Assembly (NCBI GenBank): GCA_964035545.1
Contig: OZ037768.1
Coordinates: forward strand, 24,082,819-24,146,818
DNA length: 64,000 nucleotides
Source: Bugula neritina
Lineage: Eukaryota; Bryozoa; Gymnolaemata; Cheilostomatida; Bugulidae
Reading direction: 5' to 3'
Shown in pieces: positions 63,930 to 64,000 of this stretch. Under the pieces are notes generated by a model. The model searched no databases. It saw only the letters and a list, made by a program, of their open reading frames with translations, and was not told the DNA's origin. The stretch's first letter is position 1. The number at the start of each line of letters is the position of its first letter. The position numbers and the translations under genes are program-made.

Positions 63930-64000
63930 TGGCTACACACAGAGTTGTAGAGGCAACATATAGTATTCACAGTGATGATACAGGAGATGAGCCAATCCGC
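63930..64000 (+). CDS. Start of a second copy of the gag-derived gene (partial)
   Basis: The first 24 codons (MATHRVVEATYSIHSDD and following) are identical in sequence to 58870-58940, with a near-identical 90-base upstream region. It continues beyond the window. Confidence 0.85.

Larger units (their letters stand above)
57480..64000 (+). repeat. Tandem segmental duplication carrying the gag-derived gene
   Basis: Unit 1 starts near 57480 and unit 2 near 61770, continuing past the window end. Recurring landmarks are the TTTTAGAAACATTTATTTG/GAATAAACAATATTGTGAAA block (57530 and 61845), the CAGCAGGTT block (58140 and 62503), the GACAATGAGAAGATC block (58560 and 63700), and the first coding exon with its upstream 90 bases (58780-58940 and 63840-64000). 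The offset grows from about 4.3 to 5.1 kb, so unit 2 has gained sequence. Confidence 0.85.

Overview
The window is nuclear DNA of a ciliated invertebrate animal; the phylum cannot be fixed from the sequence alone. The evidence is: AT-rich DNA; multi-exon genes with GT-AG introns at conserved phases; several animal or ciliary orthologues (DRC2, CEP89, SPMAP1, BLOC1S4, SGF29, ACIN1, TLCD3); Harbinger- and hAT-type MITEs; a tRNA-derived SINE; and abundant intronic minisatellites. No bacterial-style operons are present. I rebuilt the gene models by hand from splice sites and reading frame. Eight complete models close with consistent exon phases.

Layout. 421-1171 (+): 3' end of an unrecognised gene. 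2255-8383 (+): an SH2 plus WW-like adaptor gene whose middle exon I could not place. 9421-12536 (-): TRMT1, tRNA m2,2G26 methyltransferase. 14806-18112 (-): DRC2/CCDC65, axonemal nexin-dynein regulatory complex. 19849-27143 (+): CEP89, centriolar distal appendage protein, divergent from DRC2. 27876-36637 (-): ACIN1 (Acinus), ASAP/exon-junction-complex factor, convergent with CEP89. 37828-39680 (+): BLOC1S4. 40524-43884 (-): SGF29, the H3K4me3 reader of SAGA. 45422-47553 and 50470-52905 (-): two tandem TLCD3/FAM57-type TLC-domain genes. 54898-56782 (+): SPMAP1 (C17orf98). About 57480-64000 (+): a tandemly repeated locus derived from a Ty3/gypsy-like gag, with three phase-compatible capsid exons and one CCHC knuckle. 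A second copy of it starts at 63930 and runs off the window.

Three genes (DRC2, CEP89, SPMAP1) are ciliary or flagellar. TRMT1, SGF29 and ACIN1 act in RNA modification, chromatin and splicing. BLOC1S4 and TLCD3 act in organelle traffic and lipid metabolism. There is no sign of a shared pathway beyond the divergent ciliary pair.

Two things stand out. First, long minisatellites repeatedly begin within a few to tens of bases downstream of a 5' splice site, in at least a dozen introns on both strands; some units carry their own donor consensus. Second, the gag-derived locus has capsid exons A, B and C that all begin and end in phase 0, so they could be spliced singly or in series, and the whole unit is itself tandemly duplicated. 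Both are readings of raw sequence and need transcript data.
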